The notes under the pieces: generated by a model | What the model was told of the DNA's origin: nothing | Seen by the model: only the letters and a program-made list of their open reading frames with translations | Database searches by the model: none | In this document: positions 1 to 10,040 of the stretch, piece after piece | How the letters are laid out: every line of letters begins with the position of its first letter | Position numbering within the stretch: the stretch's first letter is position 1 | Assembly: GCF_030269925.1 (NCBI RefSeq) | Contig: NC_085124.1 | Coordinates: 7,378,001 to 7,442,000, forward strand | Direction of reading: 5' to 3' | From: Bombyx mori | Taxonomy: Eukaryota > Arthropoda > Insecta > Lepidoptera > Bombycidae | Length of the DNA: 64,000 bases | Translations under genes and position numbers: made by a program

Positions 1-2629
1 GGGGTCCACCGTCAGCCCGCTCGTAAAGATTACGAGCTAGCCTCCGGATGAACTCCTCGAGCGACCCCACATCTAGATCCCGGGCGATTACGTCATTTCT
101 GACGTAACGCCCTGCTCCGACTATCGTGCGAAGAGCCAGATTTTGCTGGACCTGTAACCTCGCCCGCATACCCTGCGGGATGAGGTGATACCAGGCCTCA
201 GCTGCGTACGTGATACGGGAACGGACATACGTCTTATAAATGCCGAGCTTAGTCCTGACCGGCAACCTGGAGGCCAACACCGGCCGGAGGAGGAATCTCG
301 CACAGCGAGCGGCCGCCAACGCCTTATTGGCGTGGGCGGTCATCCTCAAACTCCGGTCGATATCGACCCCCAAGTACCGGACGCTGGATCTAAACTCGAC
401 ATTAGCGCCACGGAGACTGAGCTGTCCCGGGACGACTGTTGTGCGGACCGGACCGAAGAGGATAGCCGCAGTCTTCCCCACGTTGACCGCGACCCTCCAT
501 CGGTCCAGCCACTGGGGCAGTAGGTCCAAAAGCCTCTGCATCCTCAAAATGGCCGCAGAGGGGACGTTGGATGACGAGAAGTAGGCGCTGTCGTCGGCAA
601 ACAGCGCCAACTTCACGTCTACTTCCCACGCTTGGAGGTTACCCTCGAGCGTGGGAATGTCGTTGGTGTAGAGAGCGTAGAGGAGTGGGGCCAGGACGCT
701 TCCCTGAGGAACTCCGGCCGTGACTGGGCGCACCGACGACTTGGCGCCCTCGACCGCGACAAAGAAGGATCTTCCCTCCAGGTACGACCCCAGCAGTCGC
801 ACGTAGGCGTGCTGGAGGTCCGTGTTCTGCACCAACTTGTGGATCAGTCCCGCATGCCAGACACGGTCGAAGGCTTTCTCGATATCGAGAAAGACTGCGG
901 CCGTGTACTGGCGCGCGTTGGACCGATCCGCCAAGTGATGCATGACGCGGACCAATTGCAGCGTTGTCGAGTGACCGCTGCGAAACCCGAACTGCTCGGG
1001 TCTGGGAAGGATGTGCGGCGACACCCTTCTCAGCAGCAGCCTCTCGAACAACTTGCCCACATGCGACAGCAAGGTGATCGGACGGTAACTGGAGGGATTT
1101 CTCCTATCCTTGCCGGGTTTGGGCAAGGCGATAACCTTGCCCAATTTCCAAATTCCCGGGAAGTGTCCTGTGGACAGAATGGAATTGAACAGCCGTGTCA
1201 TGTATGACACGACCGTTTCAGGGAAGTGGAAGAATGCGAGGGAGGGAATACCGTCCTCGCCCGGCGCCTTGCGCCTCTTCATCCGCTTGATGGAGAGGCG
1301 CAATTCACTGGGAGTGATGAAAACATCATCTCCCAACGGTGGCACCGGGGAGGAGAGTAGGTTCGCTACGCTCTCTTCCACCGATTGGTGGAATGCGGCC
1401 TCTGAGGGTGCAGAGTCATTCGGAACGAACTGCCGCTCCAGCATTGCGGCCAGGACATCGGCGCGGGCCTGAGCCGAGAAGCATCGGTTGCCCCTCTCGT
1501 CCACGAGTGGACAAGTCGGGGCAGGCCGATTTGAGAGCTGGCGGCAAAGTCGGTGGAGGGACACGGAAGAGGGGTCCTCACGGGCCTCCTCAATCCGTTC
1601 CTCCCACGCATAGCCCCGAAAGGAGCTAATCTTCGCCGCCAACTCCGCTTCCAACTCATTAAGCTCGCGCTTGATCCTGGGACAACGAGTTGTCGCCCAG
1701 AGCCTCCTCAGGCCCCTCTTCCGGCGAATGATCGCCTTCAGATGGGCCGGGAGTCTACCTCTGGGCCCGCCGCTGGGCACAAGAGTCGTCGCCTGGTCAA
1801 TCGCTCCCCTGATGGAGTCGACAAGGCGGACTGCCGCGTCGTCGACCCCCTCAGGGGTGTTGGGGTCCTGAATTACGGGAAGGTCGACTAGTCGTCTCTT
1901 AAAGAGCTCCCAGTCGACCTTCGGTCGTAGGGGCGAAGTCGCAACCCGGGTGAGCCCCATTCCCAGTGTCACCAGGATAGGGAGATGTGGGGTACCCAGG
2001 TCGTACAGTGCCTCGATCGTTACGGGGCACCGTAGCCCCTTATGAACACACACGTCCAGCACATCGGGCTGGTATCGCGCGGCGGTCGGGACGTGCGTGG
2101 GTTCATCAGGGCCGACCACAGAGTAGTCGCCCCTATCGGCATCTTCTAACAGCCGCCTGCCCACTGCTGTGTTAAGTCGGGAACCCCACGCGACGTGCTT
2201 CGCGTTGAGGTCCCCGACCAGCAGAGCTGGGCGGCTGTCGTAATTCAGGGCCCGTCTTATATCCTCAGGGTGAAATTCAGGCCCCGGGGGTCTATACGCA
2301 GCATAAATCCGCATATCTCCCCCCGAGGTGTGTACCCTCACACCGACTGACCTTGTCGATGAGAAGGACAGCAAATCCAACTGATCATGCACCACGTCCC
2401 GCCTGACAAGGGCCGCAGTGCCCCTGAACGGCCGCCCGGCAGGGGTAAGCTCGTCACGTCGGTACATGAAATAGTTGGGAATCCTGAACACATCCTGAGG
2501 CTTTAACAAGGTCTCGCCCAGGAGCAGAACCTCAGGGTTGTACTCCCGGGCGAGAACAAGCAGCTCGTTTTTCCGGGACTTTATCCCGTCGGGGTTCCAA
2601 TAGATGACGCGAAGCTCTTGGCTAGCCAT
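1..2629 (-). CDS. ORF2: APE-type endonuclease and reverse transcriptase (C-terminus beyond window)
   Basis: About 876 codons are open from the ATG at 2627-2629 to the window edge. N-terminal APE endonuclease motifs are visible: YWNPDG near residue 10, GET with E39, YRPPG near 112, and GDLNAKH at 139-145. The usual SDH catalytic motif reads GTPHLPI, so the Asp is replaced by Pro. RT motifs follow in order: YRPITLLSHVGKLFERLL, EQFGFRSGHSTT, FLDIEKAFDRVWH, GVPQGSVLAPLLY and the catalytic FADD at residues 677-680 (bases 590-601), then YLGVDIDRSLR. The product nicks target DNA and reverse transcribes its RNA there. The start overlaps the ORF1 stop, suggesting translational coupling. RT looks intact; endonuclease activity is doubtful because of the changed SDH motif. 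The C-terminal zinc region expected in this clade is not in view. Confidence 0.88.
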   Translation of the reverse strand, partial: MASQELRVIYWNPDGIKSRKNELLVLAREYNPEVLLLGETLLKPQDVFRIPNYFMYRRDELTPAGRPFRGTAALVRRDVVHDQLDLLSFSSTRSVGVRVHTSGGDMRIYAAYRPPGPEFHPEDIRRALNYDSRPALLVGDLNAKHVAWGSRLNTAVGRRLLEDADRGDYSVVGPDEPTHVPTAARYQPDVLDVCVHKGLRCPVTIEALYDLGTPHLPILVTLGMGLTRVATSPLRPKVDWELFKRRLVDLPVIQDPNTPEGVDDAAVRLVDSIRGAIDQATTLVPSGGPRGRLPAHLKAIIRRKRGLRRLWATTRCPRIKRELNELEAELAAKISSFRGYAWEERIEEAREDPSSVSLHRLCRQLSNRPAPTCPLVDERGNRCFSAQARADVLAAMLERQFVPNDSAPSEAAFHQSVEESVANLLSSPVPPLGDDVFITPSELRLSIKRMKRRKAPGEDGIPSLAFFHFPETVVSYMTRLFNSILSTGHFPGIWKLGKVIALPKPGKDRRNPSSYRPITLLSHVGKLFERLLLRRVSPHILPRPEQFGFRSGHSTTLQLVRVMHHLADRSNARQYTAAVFLDIEKAFDRVWHAGLIHKLVQNTDLQHAYVRLLGSYLEGRSFFVAVEGAKSSVRPVTAGVPQGSVLAPLLYALYTNDIPTLEGNLQAWEVDVKLALFADDSAYFSSSNVPSAAILRMQRLLDLLPQWLDRWRVAVNVGKTAAILFGPVRTTVVPGQLSLRGANVEFRSSVRYLGVDIDRSLRMTAHANKALAAARCARFLLRPVLASRLPVRTKLGIYKTYVRSRITYAAEAWYHLIPQGMRARLQVQQNLALRTIVGAGRYVRNDVIARDLDVGSLEEFIRRLARNLYERADGGP
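2622..2629 (-). promoter_or_regulatory. ORF1 stop / ORF2 start overlap (ATGGCTAG)
   Basis: On the minus strand ORF2's ATG lies 2 nt before ORF1's TAG inside an 8-nt overlap, in a different frame. Such overlaps are known in insect LINEs to allow termination-coupled reinitiation of ORF2. Its use here is inferred from arrangement only. Confidence 0.6.
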
Positions 2630-4817
2630 TGAGCCTTGCCATCAACTGGTAGAACCCCGACAGGATAGCCCCGAAGGGGCTGGAACCCGAGGCGATCTCA
2701 CGGATTACTCCGGAGATCACCTCGGTCAAGTTCTCCCACAATCTGAGAAGCCATGCAGCGAACCCGGCAGGCTGCGTCGCCTGTCGGTCGCTGCGCCGCT
2801 CACGCTGTGGGCGGGGGGGAAGAGGAGGCTGAGATGTGCCCGAGCTGGCTGGTTGAGCCTGGGGCAAAGGGGTCGTTCCCGATTGTGAGATCGGCTGCGA
2901 AGTTGGGTCGATTGGGGGGTTTACGTCCACCTCCATTGTTGTCGAGATCGCGGGAGCCGGTGCAGCAGGAGCACTCACCACTGCATCCCGTTGAGCTCTC
3001 TTTTTTTGTTTTTTTTTTAACTTTTTCAGTCGATTTTTTTTTGTTTTCGGACCTGATATCGTAAGGGCTTGTGTTCCAGCACGGGCTGGGGCGCTGCTTT
3101 CGGAGTGGGGCGGTCTGATTGCAGCTCGTGAACCACGTGGGGTAGGAATAGGTATACCCCGCCGCGGAGCGTTGGCCTCTGCCATCAGCGTTGCCGCTGA
3201 TGGATTGGCCTCCACTGACACGGCAGGGGGGATGGGTAAGGACAGGGGAGGGGGCTGGGGCTGGGAGGATTTCCCTTTCCCTTTCCCCTTCCCCTTCGGA
3301 ATGGGAGCTACAGCAGGAAGAGCTGTGTTCCCGGGTCGAGGCACCGTTGGCGCAGGAGGAGGGACGGTTACTCCCATCATCCTGGCCTTCTTGCGGTAGA
3401 CCGGACACCGCCTATCAACGGCGGCGTGGTCCTTCCCGCAATTGGCGCAGGAGAATGGGCCGTCCCTCGGCCTCGGGCAGTCCGCTACGACGTGCTCCCC
3501 GGCACATCGAACACAACGGACCGCTCGGTGACAATTGTGGGAGGCGTGCCCGAAGGCCTGGCAGCGATGACACTGCGCAGGCCCGCGGGTTGGTCGCCAT
3601 CCCTCAACGGTCACCCCCGGCAAGTACAGCAGTTCATTGACTGCGTACAGGCGGGCGAGGTCGTCCTTCGAGAGGTGGTCCAAGGCTACGTGAAACACGC
3701 AGCCCGGGCGCCCTCTCTGGGACCTGATGCACCTGGCGTGACGAGCCGGGAACCCCAGCTCCTTCAGGGCATCGGTTATTTCTGCCGCGTCAGTATCGGC
3801 AGGGAGGCCCCGGACAGCCACCTTGGTCGGAATCTCCCCTGTCAGGGCATAGCAGTACCATTTAATGGTACTATCCCTGGCAGAGGCCTCCGACAGGTAG
3901 GCCTGGACCGCCCTGTATTCCTCTACCGACGTCGGCAGGAATCTAAAACCGGCGCCGAAGGGTCGCGCCGAGGGGGCGCGGCCAAGGCGCTCCCTAATGG
4001 CCGCCATGTGGCGGGACCAATTAGGGAGGGCCTCCACCATTATTGGCGGATGTCGGCGCAGCTCCTCCTGGGCACGACCCTTCGGCCTCGGGGGAGGGAC
4101 ATGAGAGGATTGGGATGTCCTCTGGGTGGAAGGAATACTCGGCCTAGCTGCCATGGCAGCATAGGAGGTAGAGGGAATGGGGTTAGGCATAGGGGCGTGA
4201 CGTGGTCTGGTGGACTCGAGGTCCATGTACCTGGTGGAGTCCAGGTTACCCGCCGTGCCGCTTAGGGCGGGGGCACCTCGGGTAGAGTCCACCGGGATTG
4301 GGGATAAAGTTGGGGAAGGAGAGTGAGGAGGGGTTCTCAATTGCCTAGGAGCAATCCCTGTCCTGGCGGGTGCTCTAGGCTTGGGAACGGGTTGGACTGG
4401 GATTGGACTCCCAGAGGGGGAAGTGGATCTTGACGAGGAAGGAGTGATAGACTCGGTAGAGGAGTGATCCGTGGACGTGGTCACGCTCTCTTCTCCCTCC
4501 GACCTGGAGGAAGGGCCTATACGCGGGCGTTTATCTTGGTCACCCGATGAGCCTCGGTCAGACTCGGACCTGGCCTTCTTCCGCGGCCGAGAGGGTCCGG
4601 AGGGATCGGTCGACGAAGGAAAGGTACTTTCCACCGGTCCGATCCTCGGGAACCCCTTGGCCGCAGCCGAAGACCCGGACGAACTATCCAACCGAGGACC
4701 CATCGGGGCCATACGGACTGCAGGTGTTGGTGTAGGACGCAATTCGGGCATCGCCTGACGTCCCATTTGGGACGGGCCGGGTGTGCTGATATTAGGGGGT
4801 GAATTCCCCCTCGACAT
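2622..4817 (-). CDS. ORF1: Gag-like RNA-binding protein with CCHC zinc knuckles
   Basis: A 731-residue protein with a normal ATG at 4815-4817 and TAG stop. Residues 1 to about 300 are Pro/Ser/Arg-rich and look disordered. Residues about 325-405 match the domain that precedes zinc knuckles in insect LINE Gag proteins (PRE_C2HC type). Three knuckles start at C416: CX2CX4HX4C, CX2CX3HX4C and CX2CX3HX6C. A Lys-rich stretch near residue 600 is encoded by long A runs (bases 3000-3055), a possible slippage site. The C-terminus is Pro/Gln-rich. The family binds element RNA to form the ribonucleoprotein and moves it to chromatin. It is longer than many Jockey ORF1 proteins, mainly through the low-complexity N-terminus. 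A reading frame on the opposite strand is a shadow. Confidence 0.88.
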   Translation of the reverse strand: MSRGNSPPNISTPGPSQMGRQAMPELRPTPTPAVRMAPMGPRLDSSSGSSAAAKGFPRIGPVESTFPSSTDPSGPSRPRKKARSESDRGSSGDQDKRPRIGPSSRSEGEESVTTSTDHSSTESITPSSSRSTSPSGSPIPVQPVPKPRAPARTGIAPRQLRTPPHSPSPTLSPIPVDSTRGAPALSGTAGNLDSTRYMDLESTRPRHAPMPNPIPSTSYAAMAARPSIPSTQRTSQSSHVPPPRPKGRAQEELRRHPPIMVEALPNWSRHMAAIRERLGRAPSARPFGAGFRFLPTSVEEYRAVQAYLSEASARDSTIKWYCYALTGEIPTKVAVRGLPADTDAAEITDALKELGFPARHARCIRSQRGRPGCVFHVALDHLSKDDLARLYAVNELLYLPGVTVEGWRPTRGPAQCHRCQAFGHASHNCHRAVRCVRCAGEHVVADCPRPRDGPFSCANCGKDHAAVDRRCPVYRKKARMMGVTVPPPAPTVPRPGNTALPAVAPIPKGKGKGKGKSSQPQPPPLSLPIPPAVSVEANPSAATLMAEANAPRRGIPIPTPRGSRAAIRPPHSESSAPARAGTQALTISGPKTKKNRLKKLKKKQKKRAQRDAVVSAPAAPAPAISTTMEVDVNPPIDPTSQPISQSGTTPLPQAQPASSGTSQPPLPPRPQRERRSDRQATQPAGFAAWLLRLWENLTEVISGVIREIASGSSPFGAILSGFYQLMARLNG

Positions 4818-6190
4818 GACTTAGCCGACTTAAGTTTGGTCACAGCTAGAGTCGGTACATTCGTACTACTAATTACAAATTACAATAGACGGCCGATCCA
4901 GCTTTCATGTTGGGAATACCCAACACAACTATTGTAAAGATAAATGAATGAATTATAACTAATTGATAATAATAGACTAATTTGACAAATAAAAAGAACT
5001 AGAATCGAAAAGAATTAAAATTAATAATTAAGAATTTACTTACAATTAGGCCCGAAGCACGCCGCAGGCATCCGCCGCGACCGGTTGGCCAAGTGTACGC
5101 AATTAAGTAATAAACTGAATAATTAAAATAAAAACAGTGAAACAAACTTACCCTCAGGGGGTCCAGCTCGTTCGACGTATAATATACTAAATTTAAACTA
5201 TTAGATGACTACTACTATAATTATAAATTAATAATAAAATAAGAACAGAAGAAAGAGCTAGAATTCCACCCCCACTTAAAATAAGATAGGGATAGAATAC
5301 CAACACTAAGAATTAATTAAATTATAAACTAAAGCAAATACTCAACCGGCAACGACGGGAAAGCCCGCAATATGTCCCGTGACAATCAAGAAAACATACA
5401 ACAACAACAAAAGACAAACAAGAATACTTAAATTTACTGACTCAACTGAACTACAACAGGAATGATCACTTATGAAAGTGGGACGGCCGCCAGTATGCAA
5501 TCAGACAACATTTAATCAATACAATTTGAAATTTAAAAAGGAAAAATAAAAATATTAAGGTTATGAAGGGTATATCTAAATTACGACTAATTATTGTACA
5601 TAAACTGCCGCAGTGGCGCTAGTAGGTAGTTAAGTAACTACCCTCTGATACTAATTACTAATACGTAAATTTAATTAAATTAAAGCTTAGGTTAATTGTA
5701 TAAGAAAAATAAAGGAATTAGAATTAGAATATAACAATCAATAACTATATAAGAACAATAAACTATTAACCTAAGACGGAACTAACTAAGAACCGGTCTC
5801 CCGACGCTGCCGTGATCCACCACCATAAATCGGCTTACGCGGGTTTGGTAGCAGCCCCTCCTAACCCCGAAGGGTAGGGGAGGACTGGGAACGGACACAG
5901 CTGGCCAGACTCGAAGGCGCTAACGTAACTCGGTTTTTATTCTTAGAATAAAATGAGTACGCAGCTTTTCCAGGCTGATCGACAACTACCCGCAATTAAC
6001 CAATGTTAAAAAAGAAAGTGTCGAACAACTCACCTGTTCCCGGGTCCTGCGTTACGTTGCTCGGAACGTCTCCGCGCCGAAACAACACCGCTAGATAACA
6101 ACACGCACGCTTTGGGCACTCACTATCCGCACAGCACAACACAGTAGGGGCCTCGTAGCACTGGTGTCCCGGGCTTTATGCAGTCGAATT
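4818..6190 (-). other. Long leader upstream of ORF1 with GC islands and splice-donor-like sites
   Basis: About 1.4 kb upstream of ORF1 has no ORF. It alternates AT-rich stretches with GC-rich islands near 5050-5095, 5780-5960 and 6040-6175. On the minus strand the islands are followed by GTAAGT or GTGAGT near 5040, 5150 and 6035, the last as CAG|GTGAGT. A 7-bp stem with a 4-nt loop lies at 4908-4925 just before ORF1. It may be the element's 5' UTR and promoter; part may be older host or transposon DNA. The true 5' end is not determined. Confidence 0.45.
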
Positions 6191-6394
6191 AATGCAATTG
6201 GTAAAGCGATTTTATTTTTCCTTTTTTAGTATTCGAATGGCGACGAACCCTGCTACAGTACGACAACATTATCGAATGGTTAAAAGGATTTTGAAATTTC
6301 ATTCAATAATAAAACATTAATTAAAACATTACATTCAAATAAAATGAAAATTATTAAAATGTAATACAAGGTAGTCTAATACCTTATTATCCTA

Positions 6395-6617
6395 TCTATA
6401 CTCTATACTAATATTATAAAGAGGAAAGATTTGTTTGTTTGTTTGTTTCGAATAGGCTCCGAAACTACTGGACCGATTTGAAAAATTATTTTTCCATTAG
6501 AAGCCGACATTGGCCCTGATGAACATAGGCTACTTTTTTTAAATTTTTTTTTATTTTATTTTTTTGGTTTCATGTGTGTTTTAATGTTTCCGAAGCGAAG
6601 CGAGGGCGGGTCGCTAG
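6395..6617 (+). mobile_element. Non-autonomous Helitron, 223 bp
   Basis: Starts A|TC with TCTATACT, runs through TAATATTATAAAGAGG and GTTTGTTTGTTT typical of lepidopteran Helitrons, includes ACTGGACCGATTTGA, and ends in a GC-rich palindromic patch followed by CTAG|T. No Rep/helicase coding. Insertion between A and T fits Helitron rolling-circle transposition. Confidence 0.75.
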
Positions 6618-6824
6618 TTCCCAATAAATTAGCATCATGCAACAACAAGCATACATGAATTAGTTCATATTATGACAACTAGATGTAACTGAACTCTAAT
6701 CACTTTGTTTTCAAAGTCATCGATACTACACTGTTCTTTTGTTAATATTTCAAAAGAACTCTTGAACTAATTTATGTAAAAGTGATTAAAGATTAAAGGT
6801 TTTTAAGTGATGTACTACTTTAGT

Positions 6825-7066
6825 ACTGGTGGTGAGAGTCAGCGCGGATAGGTACCACCACCCTGCCTATTTCTGGCGTGAAGCAGTAATTCGCGTTTCG
6901 GTTTGAAGGGTGGGTCAGCCGTGGTAACTATACTTGAGACCTTAGAGCTTATATCTCAAGGTGGGTGGCGCATTAACGTTGCAGATGTCTATGGGCTCCA
7001 GTAACAACTTAACACCAAGTGGGCTGTGAGCTCGTCCACCCAACTAAGCAAAAAAAAAAAAAAAAA
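6825..7066 (+). repeat. Bm1-type SINE, 5'-truncated
   Basis: Matches the 3' two-thirds of the SINE seen full length near 43.4 kb: the ACTGGTGGT start, the CCTGCCTATTTCTG block, ATATCTCAAGGTGGGTGG and the GTGGGCTGTGAGCTCGTCC block, ending in a run of about 17 A. The tRNA-like head is missing, as expected after incomplete reverse transcription. Confidence 0.8.
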
Positions 7067-7139
7067 TATTTTTTATTTCATTACTAGCTGTATCCGCCCG
7101 CTTTGCTGGCTATTTAAAAGACAGATTTAAGATAGATAC

Positions 7140-7232
7140 CCGAGCATACGACTCACCTAACGGTGAGTAGTCAATTACTCAAGAATATCAGCAATGCCAT
7201 GAGCACCGCCAAGCTGCTCCCAAATCTTAGAC
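7140..7232 (-). repeat. Diverged SINE-like tail
   Basis: Minus-strand similarity to the tail at 61747-61858: CGAGCATAC, CACCTAACGGTGAG and CAGCAATGCCATG are recognisable with many changes. An old copy. Confidence 0.4.
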
Positions 7233-7584
7233 ATAATCACTAGAATGACGACATTTTTGACGAAAATTATCCTATAGAGGACTCTTCAATGACGTAAGTA
7301 CATTGACTAACTTTAGAGCTATCTTTCCGCTATCTAACAAAATTATAACCATACTGACATTTTAAAATGTCAATAACATCAATAATGTGGAATCCAGCGT
7401 GTTAAAATTAAAAGGGCTTTGTGTGGAATTTAAATTAATGAAATGTAAAATTTCATTTCACGTAGTTTTATTAAACTTTAAGCTGAATTAACGTGCATTG
7501 CGGTAAGCAGTCAACGTTTAATTCCATATTGTTATACTCGACGTTTTTACATGGGTTGTTATGTTGCTTTATATTATTATAATA

Positions 7585-7994
7585 CTAGAGGTCCCGCAGT
7601 AGTCGAAATTCGACTATAGTTAATTGGAATTGTAAGTTTGTACACTATTATGATTGTATTTTATATTTCTATTATCACAAATTTCGCCAAGACTACACTA
7701 TTAACAAAGGCAAACAATATTTAATCTATTCTCAATTTGACAACAGACGCCAAGAACAAAAGTTTGACAATAAATAGTATGCATGCGTGTGTGCGTCAAA
7801 TACATGGTATGTAGTGTGTGTAATGTTTTCTTTATTGATTTAATGTATCTTTTATGCATTATTTAAAAAATATATTGGCATTGTGCACTTCTTCTCTATA
7901 TTCTCTATTAGTGTGGAAAATTTCATACTCCTCCGTCCGCGCAATTTTCGTAAAAAGGGATACAAAGTTTTTGCTTCACGTATTAATATATAGA
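7585..7994 (-). mobile_element. Helitron-like non-autonomous element, family of four here (copy 1)
   Basis: About 410 bp. Read on the minus strand it begins A|TC with TCTATATATTAATACGTG and ends GGGACCTCTAG|T, the Helitron-type A|TC...CTAG|T format. Other copies are at 10977, 16029 and 31974. The core includes GCGTCAAATACATGG and ACTCCTCCGTCCGCGC blocks. Short ORFs across it are not conserved between copies. Confidence 0.6.
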
Positions 7995-8346
7995 TATATT
8001 AACATCGCCTTTCCATTATTTATAAGCAATAAACATCTTGTGGTTCAAGAGGTTTATAAATATTGCGTGCCTTACGTTCATGGTACCAGTTTCAAACAGA
8101 ATATTAATATTACTATGTTTTTACTACAAACAGTACGCAATGAGATGTATTCGCCAGGCTTTTCAATTAACAGTATGTTTGTAAATATTCGGATTCAGTT
8201 GTTAAGTGGTCAACTACGCTATATTATATAATACTACTACTAATAAAATATACATACACAAATCATAATTTTTTTTTATTAACCCTCCATTTATCTAGTT
8301 GTTGATGCCAACTTATTTTTATTACTGCAACGGGGTCCCAGTTTAC

Positions 8347-8470
8347 TTTTTTTTATTGTTTTTATTGCGCTTGTAGGCAGACGAGCATACGGCCCACCTG
8401 GTGGTGAGTGGTTACCGTCGCCCATGGACTTCAGCAATGCCAGGGGCAGAGCCAAGCCGCTGCCTACCTA
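8347..8470 (-). repeat. SINE-like tail repeat
   Basis: On the minus strand it reads GGCAGCGGCTTGGCTCTG, CATGGGCGACGGTAACC and GGTGGGCCGTATGCTCGTC, then an A-rich tail (T-rich at 8347-8366 on plus). The same unit occurs at 61747. The 3' part resembles the Bm1 tail, so it may be a related SINE or LINE end. Confidence 0.55.
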
Positions 8471-9879
8471 CTTCCAGGAAGAAATCTGTGCATTTGCTTA
8501 GATTTACGAGTACATATTTTATGTATATTCGTATTAGGGGTTATGATGCACATGCTTATCTTCACCTAACATCTGAGAAAATTATAGCTTAGAGAGGTTT
8601 AATGTGGAATGTATTATACAATATGTACTAATGTAAGTAACTACTAACTATTAATGTATGTAACCTTCATAAATTAACTAACAAGACGATGCATATAAAC
8701 AACAGTGTGGAAAATGAGTTTCTGTTAATTAATTACTGAGAGTCAAACTTGCCACCACATTCTCGAAAGGTACTTTCATTTCGTCCGAATCATACGATCT
8801 TAGTCAAGTAGATTTGCATTTAAAGATATTCAATGCATTGGATTCTTTAAAATTGGTACCTAAATATTTACCTAAGTGTAACCTTGGACATGAAATAACA
8901 TATAGTATGTTAGTCAGGCATAAATATTGTAGATGTGACGTCACAGTAACTGTAGGGTGCATATCAAATCGGTCAGTGTCATAGCAGCTGTTGCATCCGC
9001 AGATTGCTGGATGCAATATTAATTCGGCGTTGTACTGTATAAAGCGGAGGGAAATTAATTGAATATTTCCGAAATACATTTTCAATTTTGTTCCAATTAA
9101 TAATTTTGGTTAAAATCGTTTTCAGGGTGCTCTGGCAGAATCATTATCTGTGAATAATTACATAATATAATAATACATATAGCTTTACATAAAGTTAAAA
9201 AACTAGAAACACTGCTAGTGATTAAAGACTTCTAATAATACAAATTACAGGCAATTGAGTCAATTAAATATAATTTTTTAAAAACTAAAGTGTTTAAAAA
9301 AAGTTTAAAAAAAGGTTAAAAAAGTTTAAAAAAAAAAAAATTACGTGTGTGCTAGCAGGCATCTAAAATGCTTTAATATATTCTAATCCGAAAACGAATA
9401 AAAACAAGCATTTAGAAACTCCATTCTCCATTTACGTATCAGGTTTGTTTGTACTGTAGACTTAAGTAGTTGCAACCCTTCATCACCATACCCATGCCAA
9501 AAACGCAATTAACATTGTTATCGTAAACGCATTACATTAAACAACACACCCCAACCCTATATTTGATCGCAAAAACAAACCGCAACCTTTCAAATTTGCA
9601 CTGATGATTAACCCTCAAGTTATCATTAAAAATAGATAAAACATCATATTGGTGGGCCAGGTCCTCGGGGACTGCACGTGGTGCCCACGCCCAGACTCCA
9701 AATTCAATTACCTCTACTCTACTAGACAACACATATCTGTGCTCACGAATCGAATATATAAAATGTACTGGACTTTGAAATTCAATGAAAGTAGTCAATT
9801 CTGTCGAACTTTATATAGAACGTGATGTTGTAGACGCTCTTATTAAAAACGAACACAACGATTTTGTTTTCATTTTTTA
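8471..9879. other. AT-rich DNA without a recognised gene
   Basis: No convincing coding frame or named repeat. Low-complexity A-rich blocks of the form (T)TTAAAAAA occur at 9275-9345. Short ORFs are not supported by domain content. Confidence 0.6.
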
Positions 9880-10040
9880 AAATGATTTTGGTGCATGGTA
9901 TCAGTAGTTATAAATATTTTATTAACAGATATGAGTAGAAGGGTTATTTTAATAATATCCTGAAAAACACCCCACGCTTTTTTTTACAATACAATCATTA
10001 TCTCTTACACTATTTTTAATTCAAATTTATTATTTTAACA
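9880..10040 (-). repeat. Relic related to the MITE at 34939-35211
   Basis: Shares about 150 bp with that MITE: GATATGAGTAGAAGGGTTAT, ACCCCACGCTTTTTT and TTTTTAATTCAAATTTATT. The terminal inverted repeats found there are missing, so this is a truncated or rearranged copy. Confidence 0.5.

Larger units (their letters stand above)
1..6190 (-). mobile_element. Jockey-clade non-LTR retrotransposon (LINE), 3' end cut by window edge
   Basis: Two overlapping minus-strand ORFs give the classic two-ORF LINE layout: a Gag-like protein with zinc knuckles, then endonuclease plus reverse transcriptase. Both frames are free of stops in the window, so this copy is young. The coding part is GC-rich against an AT-rich surround. 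The 3' UTR, poly-A tail and downstream target duplication lie beyond base 1. The 5' boundary near 6190 is a guess from where GC-rich leader sequence gives way to AT-rich DNA. Clade assignment rests on the ORF1 pre-zinc-knuckle domain and the ORF2 endonuclease/RT motifs; the family name is not known to me. Confidence 0.8.

Noticed and set aside
2753..4265. Plus-strand frames of up to 279 codons opposite ORF1
   Set aside because: Shadows of the GC-rich minus-strand ORF1, with no domains of their own.
7854..8231. 125-codon plus-strand gene
   Set aside because: It starts inside a Helitron-like repeat, is not conserved in the other three copies, and has no domain.
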